Positions 17,521-25,524 of a stretch of DNA of 64,000 nt are shown here, piece by piece. The stretch is from CAIKBL01 sp050247235 (lineage in GTDB: Bacteria > Pseudomonadota > Gammaproteobacteria > Ga0077536), in assembly GCA_050247235.1 (NCBI GenBank), contig JBFWUN010000015.1, positions 15,525-79,524 on the forward strand, in the 5' to 3' direction. Made by a program: the position numbers and the translations under genes. The notes under the pieces were generated by a model that had not been told where the DNA came from, made no database searches, and worked only from the letters and a program-made list of their open reading frames with translations. The first letter of the stretch is position 1; each line of letters begins with the position of its first letter.

Positions 17521-17834
17521 GCGGGACCTCCGAGGATGCGGGACCGGGGTCGGACCGGTGAACGTTTCCGACAGCCGTTGCCACGGCGTGCCCGATGCTA
17601 CGCCCGCCCCGACAGCCTCTTCAAGCAAGTGTGGCCATCGCGCGCACCGGGGACGCACCCCGCCGTCCGATCGTGCGCGAATGCGCGCATTCGGCCATCC
17701 TGGCCCCTAACGCACCGCGAATGATTCAGCGTATAGTACAGCCCCATCCGAAGACGCCCGCAGGACTCGCGGGCGTCGACACATTGCGCCCCCGGGACTT
17801 CCCGAAATCCTTCTTCGCCAAGGCAGAATTCAAC
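17521..17834. other. 314-bp divergent intergenic region upstream of cysK and the protease operon
   Basis: No gene is visible. It holds the GGAGG of cysK at its left edge, a possible -10 (TATAGT, 17732-17737) pointing toward the protease operon, and a perfect 9-bp hairpin at 17753-17777 that would fall early in that transcript's leader. Confidence 0.55.
17753..17777 (+). repeat. Leader hairpin upstream of the retropepsin-like protease gene
   Basis: GACGCCCGC (17753-17761) and GCGGGCGTC (17769-17777) form a perfect 9-bp stem with loop AGGACTC. It sits 57 bp before the start codon and about 16 bp after a possible -10. No T run follows, so it is not a simple terminator. Confidence 0.55.
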
Positions 17835-18371
17835 ATGCATCCGGCGCCGACACGATGCTTGCGCGGCTTCATCCTTTTGATCTGCACACTTGCCGGAATC
17901 ACGAGCCCGGCAGCCGCACGTGAGCCGCTGCAACTCGGGTGGCTCGAACGCGTGCGTCTCGAACCGTGGGGCATCGTGGCCAAGGCCAAGCTCGACACCG
18001 GCGCCAAGACTGCCGCGATCCACGCGACTGACATCGAACGCTTCGAGAAGGACGACAAGCGCTGGGTCCGGTTCAAACTCGCGCTCGACCATCGCGATCC
18101 CGAGTCGGAAACGTTCCTCGTCGAACGCCCGCTGGTGCGCGATGTGAAGATCAAGTTGCGCGGCGTGAAGAAGAACTCCGATGCGCGGCCGACCGTGAAG
18201 CTCCAGTTCTGCCTGGGTGGCCAGCGCTACGAGGCACTGTTCACGCTGGTCAACCGCAGCAAGTTCAACTACCCGGTGTTGCTGGGCCGCCGCTTCCTGG
18301 CCGACATCGCGGTGATCGATCCGGCCGCCAAGTACAACTCGACGCCGACCTGTCCCAAGAACTCCGGCTGA
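17835..18371 (+). CDS. Exported RimB-like retropepsin-type protease (ATP-dependent zinc protease family)
   Basis: A 178-residue protein with a signal peptide (basic MHPAPTRCLR, hydrophobic GFILLICTLAG, cleavage near AAA-R). The domain is the small aspartic/retropepsin-like family often named putative ATP-dependent zinc protease (Pfam PF05618). Its active-site motif is DTGAKTAAIHA (54-64) and the flap/C-terminal LLGRRFLADIAVID is intact. It is first of a three-gene operon with an inactive transglutaminase membrane protein and a RimK-like ATP-grasp ligase, an association seen across proteobacteria. A role in trimming glutamate- or peptide-modified substrates is inference from the RimK link. Confidence 0.85.
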   Translation: MHPAPTRCLRGFILLICTLAGITSPAAAREPLQLGWLERVRLEPWGIVAKAKLDTGAKTAAIHATDIERFEKDDKRWVRFKLALDHRDPESETFLVERPLVRDVKIKLRGVKKNSDARPTVKLQFCLGGQRYEALFTLVNRSKFNYPVLLGRRFLADIAVIDPAAKYNSTPTCPKNSG

Positions 18372-18405
18372 ACGCTGCGTCCGGACCGTCCAAGGAGTGA
18401 GCTAA

Positions 18406-19932
18406 GTGCGCGTCTCCGCCGTCTTCGTGTGGGCCTTCATGTTCGCCGCCATCGGCCTGACCCTCGTCTACCTGAAAGTCACGCGCCTCGACATCCCGCT
18501 CGACCCGAGCGCGGAAGCCAAGATCTGGGACGTCGAGGCGCGGGTCGCGTTCGAAGGACGCAACCTGCCCGCAAAGGTCCAGTTGACCTTGCCGGACGCA
18601 CCGCGCGGCTTCGCCGTGCTCGATGAAGACTACGTGTCGCGCGGCTACGGTCTCGTGGTCGGCAATGGTGAGAGCGTCACGCGCCGGGCGGTCTGGACCG
18701 TGCGGCGGGCCAGTGGCTCCCAGGCGCTCTATTACCACGTGAAGGTCTATCCCAAGCGCGGCGACGCGGCACCGGCGATCGATGGCCCGGCCCCGACATT
18801 TCCGGAAGTCCCCCAGTACGCAGAGCCGCTCGCCTCGGCCATCGCGGCGGTACTGCGTCGCGCGCGCGAGGAGTCCGCGGACGTCGTGACGTTCACGAGC
18901 GTACTGCTCACGACGTTGAACACGTCCGACGACGAGAATGTGAAACTGATCCGCAAGTCGGCAACCGCCGAACAGTGGCCCGACCTGCTGACCGAGATCC
19001 TGGCGGGCGCACGCATTCCGAGCCGCATCGTCTACGGGCTTTCACTGGACACGGAGTTCGTCGATCGCCAGCTGAGTCCCTGGCTCGAGGTGCACAACGG
19101 CGAACACTGGCAGGGCTTCGACCCGGACACCGGCGAGGAGGGCTACCCGCAGAATTTCCTGATCTGGACCTACGCCAACCCCGACCTGGTGAAAACCAAG
19201 GGCGTACGGAATGTCACCCTGGCGTTCGCGGCTGCGCAGACCCCGATGACGCAGCTCGACGTCGCCCGCAAGGTGGAATCCAAGCTCGACACCGGCCTGC
19301 TCGCGCTCTCCCTGTCGGACCTCCCGGTCAGCACGCAGAACGTGTACCGCGTGCTGCTGATGGTGCCGCTGGGCGCTTTCGTGATCGTGCTGATGCGCAT
19401 GGTCGTCGGTATTCCGACTTTCGGCACGTTCATGCCGATCCTGGTAGCGCTGGCGTTTCGTGAAACCCGGCTCGTCGCCGGGGTCGCGCTGTTCCTGATC
19501 GTCTGTTCTGCCGGGCTCGTGATCCGCAGCGCGGTGACACACCTGCGTCTGCTGCTGCTGCCCCGGCTGACCAGCGTGCTCGTGATCGTCATCGGGCTGA
19601 TGCTCGCCATCACCCTGATCAGCAGCGAGCTCGGCATCGAGCAGGGACTCTCGATCGCACTGTTCCCGATGGTGATCCTGACGATGACGATCGAACGCAT
19701 GTCGATCGTATGGGAGGAGCGCGGACCGACGGCCGCCATCAAGGAGTTCCTGGGCAGCCTGGTGGTCGCCATCGCGGGCTATTTCGCGATGACGGAGGAA
19801 CATCTCGTCTACCTGATGTTCGTGTTCCCCGAGCTGCTGCTCGTGGTGCTCTCGCTGTGTCTCGTGTTCGGCGCGTACACCGGCTACCGCCTGAGCGAGC
19901 TGCTGCGGTTCCGCGACCTGGCCAAGGGCTGA
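18406..19932 (+). CDS. Inactive transglutaminase domain fused to 7TM membrane protein
   Basis: A 508-residue inner-membrane protein starting with GTG, preceded by AAGGAG. An N-terminal signal anchor (residues 5-23) leads to a periplasmic domain with a transglutaminase fold (about 120-280, SRIVYGLSL and NGEHWQGFDPDTGEEG) that lacks an evident catalytic Cys. Seven or so transmembrane helices follow from about 318 to 495. This matches the paired families inactive transglutaminase TM and 7TM transglutaminase. The gene sits 34 bp after the protease gene and 15 bp before the ATP-grasp gene. Its function is not established; the operon suggests a cell-surface or periplasmic peptide-modification system. 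Confidence 0.85.
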   Translation: MRVSAVFVWAFMFAAIGLTLVYLKVTRLDIPLDPSAEAKIWDVEARVAFEGRNLPAKVQLTLPDAPRGFAVLDEDYVSRGYGLVVGNGESVTRRAVWTVRRASGSQALYYHVKVYPKRGDAAPAIDGPAPTFPEVPQYAEPLASAIAAVLRRAREESADVVTFTSVLLTTLNTSDDENVKLIRKSATAEQWPDLLTEILAGARIPSRIVYGLSLDTEFVDRQLSPWLEVHNGEHWQGFDPDTGEEGYPQNFLIWTYANPDLVKTKGVRNVTLAFAAAQTPMTQLDVARKVESKLDTGLLALSLSDLPVSTQNVYRVLLMVPLGAFVIVLMRMVVGIPTFGTFMPILVALAFRETRLVAGVALFLIVCSAGLVIRSAVTHLRLLLLPRLTSVLVIVIGLMLAITLISSELGIEQGLSIALFPMVILTMTIERMSIVWEERGPTAAIKEFLGSLVVAIAGYFAMTEEHLVYLMFVFPELLLVVLSLCLVFGAYTGYRLSELLRFRDLAKG

Positions 19933-19947
19933 TCCCGGGTTCAGCCG

Positions 19948-20898
19948 ATGCTTCGCACCTGGTTCGAATTGCGCAAACGCGGCATCCTCGGGCTGAACGC
20001 CCGTAACCGCGCGTACGTGATGCGGCGCAACCCCCGCCGGCGCTACCCGCTGGTCGATGACAAGCTCATGACCAAGCGGCTTGCGATCGAAGCCGGGATC
20101 TCGGTGCCCAAGCTCTACGGCGTGATCGAAACAGAACACGATCTCGCCGGCCTCGGCAAGCTGCTGGAACCACACTCGGAATTCGTGATCAAACCGTCGC
20201 GCGGTTCCGGCGGCAACGGCGTGCTGGTAATCGACGGCCGTCGCCGGGACCTGTTCGTGAAGCCCGACGGTCGTGGACTGCCGCTCGCGGAGATCGAGTA
20301 CCACGCCTCGAACATCCTGAGCGGCATCTACAGCCTCGGCGGGGTGCCCGATCACGCGATGATCGAGTACCGGGTGCGCGTGGATCCGATCTTCGACCCG
20401 GTCAGTTACCAGGGCGTGCCGGACATCCGGCTGCTGGTATACCGCGGGGTACCGACGATGGCGATGGTGCGCCTGCCCACCCGCCAGTCCGACGGCAAGG
20501 CCAACCTGCACCAGGGTGCAGTGGGGGTCGGGGTCGAAATCGCCACCGGCGTGACCACCGCCGGCGTCTGGCACAACCGCACCGTGACGGAACACCCGGA
20601 CTACGGCGTGCCGCTTGCGGGTATTCAGATCCCGAACTGGCCGCGGCTGCTCGAACTTGGCGCGCGCTGCTTCGAACTGACCGGGCTTGGCTATCTCGGC
20701 GTCGACATCGTGCTGGACCGCACTTACGGTCCGCTGCTGCTCGAACTCAACGCCCGTCCGGGCCTCGGCATCCAGATCGCGAATCGCAGCGGCCTGAAGC
20801 TGCGGCTCGACGCGATCGACGCGGTAGATACCCTGCCCGCGCTCCCTGACGAGCGGGTCAGCCTGGCCACCAGACTGTTCCATCCCACGCCCGCCTGA
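19948..20898 (+). CDS. Alpha-L-glutamate ligase-like (RimK-type ATP-grasp) protein
   Basis: A 316-residue ATP-grasp enzyme related to RimK, in the subgroup that travels with the two preceding genes. Visible features are the substrate-side segment RYPLVDDKLMTKRLA (about 32-46) and the nucleotide-binding strand FVIKPSRGSGGNGVLVI (about 75-91). The metal-binding LGYLGVDIVLD and LLLELNARPGLGIQIANR at the C-terminus are also present. It probably joins an amino acid, likely glutamate, to an acceptor peptide or protein using ATP; the acceptor is unknown. It is the last gene of the operon; a nested hairpin follows 45 bp downstream. Confidence 0.87.
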   Translation: MLRTWFELRKRGILGLNARNRAYVMRRNPRRRYPLVDDKLMTKRLAIEAGISVPKLYGVIETEHDLAGLGKLLEPHSEFVIKPSRGSGGNGVLVIDGRRRDLFVKPDGRGLPLAEIEYHASNILSGIYSLGGVPDHAMIEYRVRVDPIFDPVSYQGVPDIRLLVYRGVPTMAMVRLPTRQSDGKANLHQGAVGVGVEIATGVTTAGVWHNRTVTEHPDYGVPLAGIQIPNWPRLLELGARCFELTGLGYLGVDIVLDRTYGPLLLELNARPGLGIQIANRSGLKLRLDAIDAVDTLPALPDERVSLATRLFHPTPA

Positions 20899-20942
20899 CG
20901 CTCCCGCGCTCGCGGCCGGTGCGCCCGCGACGCCGCCCCACT

Positions 20943-20996
20943 CAAGTTGCAGCGACTCCCCGCCGACACACGGGGACGACTGTTCGCTGCAACTTG
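20943..20996 (+). repeat. Nested inverted repeat in front of the chemoreceptor gene
   Basis: An outer perfect 13-bp pair (CAAGTTGCAGCGA, 20943-20955, and TCGCTGCAACTTG, 20984-20996) encloses an inner 6-bp pair (TCCCCG, 20957-20962, and CGGGGA, 20971-20976). The structure ends 12 bases before the chemoreceptor ATG and includes the TTGGA that would serve as its weak ribosome site. It could end the upstream operon (TTTT at 21004-21007), control translation of the chemoreceptor, or bind a protein. Confidence 0.7.
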
Positions 20997-21008
20997 GATG
21001 TACTTTTC

Positions 21009-23624
21009 ATGGAATTGACGCTTGGGGTCAAAGGCAGACTGATTCTCTTTGCGGCGCTCGCCATCGGCGGCATGCTCATCGTGGGTTCCACGGGCTACCT
21101 GGGGCAAACCGCGCAGGTGGACGCGCTGCGCGACATGAACGTCAAGCTGCGCGCGCTGCGCAATCACCTCGAATCGGACATGATGCATGACGCGCTGCGC
21201 GGCGATGTACTCGCGGCGCTGCACGCGGGCGCCACGGGCAAGCAGGACGAGGCGACCGCGATCCGCGCGGATCTCGCCGACCATATCCAGACCTTCGAGA
21301 ACAACCTCGCCGACACGGCGTCCCTGGCGCTTCCCCAGGAAGTCAAGGCGGCGCTCGACGACGTCACGCCCGTCCTGAAGGCCTATGAGCAGTCGGCGAG
21401 CGTGCTGGTGGATCTCGCGTTCCAGGACTATCCGGCCGCGGATGCACGCCTCGAGGAATTCTCGGCGGCTTTTTCCGCGCTCGAGGACCAGATGGAAGCG
21501 CTGTCCAACCTGATCGAGGAACACGCGAACCGCTCGCAGGAACATGCAAAGACGCTGGCCGCGGACGGATTGAAGTGGCTGCTCGGGATCATCGTTGTCG
21601 TTGGTGTGCTGTGCGTGCTGTTCTCGGTCTGGACGATTTCGACCGTCACGGGACCCATCGGCCAGCTGCGGGACGCCATCCAGCGCCTGCGTAATCACGA
21701 CGGCGACCTCGAGCGACTGCGCGGATTCAAGGCCGAATTCGCGTCGGTCGAGCGTGCGTTCAACGACGTGCTCGACGGCCTGGAGGAGAAACGACGCCAG
21801 GAACAGGACAAGGCGGACGGGGCATTTCGTGTGCAGCAGGCGCTCAGCGTGGCGACCGCCAGCATCGTGCTCGCCGATGCGTCGCATCGCATCATCTACG
21901 TGAACGACACGGCGGCCCAGCTCTTTCGACAGCACGGGCCCGCGCTTGTGCGCGATCTACCGCAACTCCGCCCCGAGTCCCTGCTGGGCAGCGAGCTCGC
22001 GTGCCTCTACCGTGACGGCTCCACCGTCTACCCGGCGCTCGGACAACTCACATCAAGCCGGCGGGACGAGTATTCGCTCGGTGACCGTCGGTTCAGCATC
22101 AACGCGACACCGGTCCGCAACGTGGCCGGCGAACGCCTGGGGACGGTCTTCGAATGGGCCGACCTCACCGAGGAACATCACGCCGCCGAGCAGATCCGGG
22201 ACACCCTCGCCGCCGCGATCGACGGTCGCCTCGACAGCCGCCTGGATGTCTCACGGATGCACGGTTTCATGCGCACGATGGGGGAAGGCGTCAACCAGAT
22301 GCTGGACGCCATCGTCGGTCCGCTGCGAATCGCGGCCGAGCACCTGAACCGCATTGCGGACGGCACGATCCCCGCACCGATCGAGACCGAGTTCCGGGGT
22401 GAGTTCGAAGTGATGCGCAAGAATCTCAACACCTGTTCCGACGTGCTCCGGGCGCTGATCGATGACGTCAGCCGGCTGGTGCGCGCAGCCGCCGAAGGCC
22501 GACTGACCGAACGCGCGGACGTCGAACAGCACTGGGGGGACTACCGCAAGATCGTCAAGGGCGTCAACGAGACGCTCGACGCGATCGTGGGCCCGGTCAC
22601 GGAAACGACCGAGGTCATGACCGGCATGGCGGAGGGTGACCTGACCAAGCGCATGGACGGTCGTTACGTCGGCGACTTCGCCCGCCTGCGTGACGCGGTC
22701 AACGCATCCGCCTCCAACCTCCTCGACATGGTCGAGAAGATTCGCGAGGCGGCCGGTTCGATCAGGACCGCGTCGGGCGAAATCTCGAAGGGGAACCAGG
22801 ATCTCAATCGCCGCACCACCGAACAGGGCACCGCACTGGAGGAAACAGCGAGTTCACTGCAGTCCCTGACCGAGACGGTAAAGCAGAACACGCACAACGC
22901 CCGCCAGGCCAACCAGCTCGCGACGACGGCCCGCGACGAGGCTGAAAAGGGCGGCGAGGTGGTATCGAGCGCCGTTTCGGCGATGGTCGAGATCAACGCC
23001 TCCAGCCGCAAGATCGCCGACATCATCTCGGTGATCGACGGCATCGCTTTCCAGACCAACCTGCTCGCGCTCAATGCCGCCGTGGAAGCGGCGCGCGCCG
23101 GTGAACAGGGCCGGGGATTCGCCGTGGTCGCCGCCGAGGTGCGCAACCTCGCACAGCGCAGCGCGGGCGCCGCGAAGGAAATCAAGACGCTCATCAACGA
23201 CAGCGTCTCGCGTGTCGATGAAGGCACGCGACTCGTCAACGAGTCAGGCGAGACCTTGCAAGGCATCGTGACTGCGGTCAAGAAGGTCAGCGACATCATC
23301 GCGGAGATCGCCGCTGCGTCCGAAGAGCAGCTGAACGGGATCGAGGGTGTGAATCGCGCGGTGGGCAGCATGGACGAGACCACCCAGCAGAACGCCGCGC
23401 TGGTCGAGGAAGCTGCTGCCGCCAGCGAGTCGATGGATTCGCAGGCGCGGTCACTCACCGGCCTGATGGAGTTCTTCCGTGTGAATGGACCGGGCCAGGC
23501 GGGTCCGCGCGTCGCCACCGTCGCGCCGCGCGCGACAGCACGCACGTCGTCATTGCGGCCGAAAGCCGCCGCTGGAGCCCGCCCCGCCGCGGTCGTGGGC
23601 GGGGAACCCTGGGAAGACTTCTGA
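21009..23624 (+). CDS. Methyl-accepting chemotaxis protein
   Basis: An 871-residue chemoreceptor. A transmembrane helix near the N-terminus (about 13-32) and a second at about 194-214 enclose a periplasmic four-helix-type sensor domain. HAMP follows, then a PAS-like insert (about 275-390) and further HAMP-like repeats containing LDAIVGP (seen twice, about 432-535). The signalling domain has the hairpin tip DGIAFQTNLLALNAAVEAAR (20 residues quoted). Glutamine/glutamate pairs in the flanking helices are likely methylation sites. The last five residues, P-W-E-D-F, fit the CheR/CheB tether pattern x-[FWYH]-x-x-[FWYH]. The start at 21009 follows the nested hairpin. No che genes are adjacent. Confidence 0.93.
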   Translation: MELTLGVKGRLILFAALAIGGMLIVGSTGYLGQTAQVDALRDMNVKLRALRNHLESDMMHDALRGDVLAALHAGATGKQDEATAIRADLADHIQTFENNLADTASLALPQEVKAALDDVTPVLKAYEQSASVLVDLAFQDYPAADARLEEFSAAFSALEDQMEALSNLIEEHANRSQEHAKTLAADGLKWLLGIIVVVGVLCVLFSVWTISTVTGPIGQLRDAIQRLRNHDGDLERLRGFKAEFASVERAFNDVLDGLEEKRRQEQDKADGAFRVQQALSVATASIVLADASHRIIYVNDTAAQLFRQHGPALVRDLPQLRPESLLGSELACLYRDGSTVYPALGQLTSSRRDEYSLGDRRFSINATPVRNVAGERLGTVFEWADLTEEHHAAEQIRDTLAAAIDGRLDSRLDVSRMHGFMRTMGEGVNQMLDAIVGPLRIAAEHLNRIADGTIPAPIETEFRGEFEVMRKNLNTCSDVLRALIDDVSRLVRAAAEGRLTERADVEQHWGDYRKIVKGVNETLDAIVGPVTETTEVMTGMAEGDLTKRMDGRYVGDFARLRDAVNASASNLLDMVEKIREAAGSIRTASGEISKGNQDLNRRTTEQGTALEETASSLQSLTETVKQNTHNARQANQLATTARDEAEKGGEVVSSAVSAMVEINASSRKIADIISVIDGIAFQTNLLALNAAVEAARAGEQGRGFAVVAAEVRNLAQRSAGAAKEIKTLINDSVSRVDEGTRLVNESGETLQGIVTAVKKVSDIIAEIAAASEEQLNGIEGVNRAVGSMDETTQQNAALVEEAAAASESMDSQARSLTGLMEFFRVNGPGQAGPRVATVAPRATARTSSLRPKAAAGARPAAVVGGEPWEDF

Positions 23625-23701
23625 ATCCGGCACGGCGCAGGGGAAATACCCTCCGCCCACTCGCGGCACTCCACGCGCCCGCGCCCAAAGAAAGGCTCCT
23701 T

Positions 23702-24935
23702 ATGATCCCGCGTTCGTATTCGTCGCCACGGCGCCCGTTGTGGGTCGATCCTTGCCTGTGGCTGTTCCTCGGTTTCTCAGTGCTCCCACTCGGCGCGCAC
23801 GCCGAAGGCGATGAGGTGCCTTACCTCTTCGGCAACTGGGGGGGGGGCGCGTGACGAGTGGTCTGCACGCGGTTTCGATTTCGAAGCTGTCATCACGACC
23901 GATGTGCTCGGCGTCGTCGACGGCGGCGTGGACGAAGGCTTCGAGGCTCCTTCCAACCTGGACCTCGTGATGAACATCGACACCGCCAGCGCGGGGTGGT
24001 GGCAGAACGGTTCGTTCGGTATCTATTTCCTGGGCAACATCGGCGGAGATCCCACCACGCGGGCCGGCGATCTGCAGGCCGCCAGCAACCTGGAAGCGCC
24101 TGACACCTTCAAGCTCTACGAAGCCTGGTACGAGCACCGGTTCGCGGGTGATCGCGTCACGTTGCTGGCGGGACTCCGCGACATGAATGCGGAGTTCTAC
24201 GTCGCCGAGCATGCTGCGGTGTTCATCCACAGTTCTTTCGGCATCGGCCCGGAAGCGTCGCAGGTCGGACCGTCCATCTTTCCCACTTCCGCGCTTGGCG
24301 TGCGGCTGCGGGTCGACCCGCTGGAAGGCATGTACGTCCAGTTCGCGGCGTTCGACGGCGTGCCTGGCGATCCGGACGATCCGTATGGGACCGAAGTGCA
24401 CCTGGATGAAGGTGACGGGGTCTATCTCATCGGAGAAGCGGGGCTGTACGGCCGCGCCGATCATTACTGGAAGCTCGCGTTGGGAGGCTGGCACAACACC
24501 GCGGAAATCACCGATCTGGCCGGTGTCCCGAGGGACTCGAATGCCGGCGGGTACCTGCTGGGCGAAACCGATCTGCTGCGCGACGCGGCAAGCGGACGGG
24601 GGGTTGGCGTGTTTGCCCAGCTCGGCCTGGCTGACGGCGACCGCAACCAGACCGGAACCTATGTCGGGGCGGGCATCGCCTGGACCGGTCCGTTCGCGGC
24701 GCGTCCCTCCGACGTATTCGGCGCGGCCGTTGCCCACGCGCGAAACAGCGACGAGTTTCGCAGCCTCAACCCGGCATTGAGCCGGGCCGAGACTGCCGTG
24801 GAGTTTACCTACCAGGTACCTCTCTTATCCTGGCTGACCGTTCAACCCGACCTGCAGTACATCATCGATCCGGGCACCGACGACGCCGTGGAGGACGCCG
24901 TGATGGTCGGATTCCGCCTGCAGATCGCGCTGTAG
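23702..24935 (+). pseudogene. OprB-like carbohydrate-selective porin, out of frame at a G10 tract
   Basis: The N-terminal part (from 23702, with AAAGG upstream) encodes a signal peptide and mature start ending in ...YLFGNWGG, then hits TGA at 23852 because of a run of ten G (23838-23847). The remaining ~360 residues, from ARDEWSARGFDF to the C-terminal VGFRLQIAL with terminal beta-strand pattern, continue in the +1 frame to 24935. The OprB family has F-G-x-W-G-G-x-R-x-x-L/W here, which needs nine (or twelve) G. The gene is therefore broken as sequenced by one extra G, and could be a slipped-strand phase variant, a true pseudogene, or a sequencing error. An outer-membrane sugar or solute porin is the likely intact product. 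Confidence 0.8.
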
Positions 24936-24950
24936 GGTCCGCCGTCTCCC

Positions 24951-25346
24951 CTAGCCTTGTCGTGGGTTCATCACGAGCACCAGCGTTTCGTCGCTGGCCG
25001 GTGCCCGCGTCAGTTCCAGCGTGAATCGCGACTGCCGAATGCTGCGACGGGGAAGGTCAACCGGCGATAGCACGACGGCTGCCTGCTCCCGGACATCGCC
25101 CGCGGGTCCTCGCAATTCGAGCTTGAGGTTGCGCAGCTGCATGAGGTGCGTTCGGAGGCTGCGCTTCACGCGGGCCTGGACCCGCACACCTCCTGCTCGG
25201 TCCTGCGCGTAAGCCCCGACGATGCGCAGCGTGGGCTCGGCCCCTTGTTCGACGCTGACGGGGTACTGCGCTGCGACCGCCGTGCCGCACAGCCCGGCGA
25301 AAGCGACGCCGATGACGAGGCGTCGGTACGAAATTCCTGTTGGCAT
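24951..25346 (-). CDS. Small exported protein of unknown function
   Basis: A 131-residue protein with a clear Sec signal peptide (MPTGISYRR, hydrophobic LVIGVAFAGLCGTAVA, cleavage before QYPVSV). The mature part is basic and beta-rich, with no cysteines and no motif I recognise. The start at 25346 has CGGAG eight bases upstream; a longer start adds 16 residues without signal-peptide character. It is convergent with the porin gene (15 bp apart) and lies downstream of fbp on the same strand, separated by a nested inverted repeat. Confidence 0.7.
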   Translation of the reverse strand: MPTGISYRRLVIGVAFAGLCGTAVAAQYPVSVEQGAEPTLRIVGAYAQDRAGGVRVQARVKRSLRTHLMQLRNLKLELRGPAGDVREQAAVVLSPVDLPRRSIRQSRFTLELTRAPASDETLVLVMNPRQG

Positions 25347-25378
25347 GATCGACTCCGCATCCCGAATCGGATACGGGT

Positions 25379-25437
25379 AATTCTTGCGCGACACGCCGAC
25401 CGAAAGCGGTCGGACTTCACGTGTTGCGTCAAGAATT
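25379..25437. repeat. Nested inverted repeat between fbp and the small exported protein gene
   Basis: An inner perfect hairpin, CCGACCG (25396-25402) and CGGTCGG (25407-25413) with loop AAAG, is enclosed by an imperfect 16-17-bp pair: AATTCTTG-CGCGACAC (25379-25394) and GTGTTGCGTCAAGAATT (25421-25437), with one bulge and one mismatch. It lies upstream of the small exported protein gene and downstream of fbp, both on the minus strand. There is no U tract, so it is not a plain terminator. Confidence 0.65.
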
Positions 25438-25524
25438 GTGACGAAGACCTCAAGTATCCAGCGCGGCGGCCGGGGGCCTGGCGGCGACGCAACCCCGCGG
25501 CGCCGTGTCCGGCCGATCGGCGGA

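Noticed and set aside
19042..20883. A 613-codon open frame on the minus strand
   Set aside because: Antisense to the transglutaminase/7TM and ATP-grasp genes; Gln/His/Asp-rich composition typical of shadow frames.
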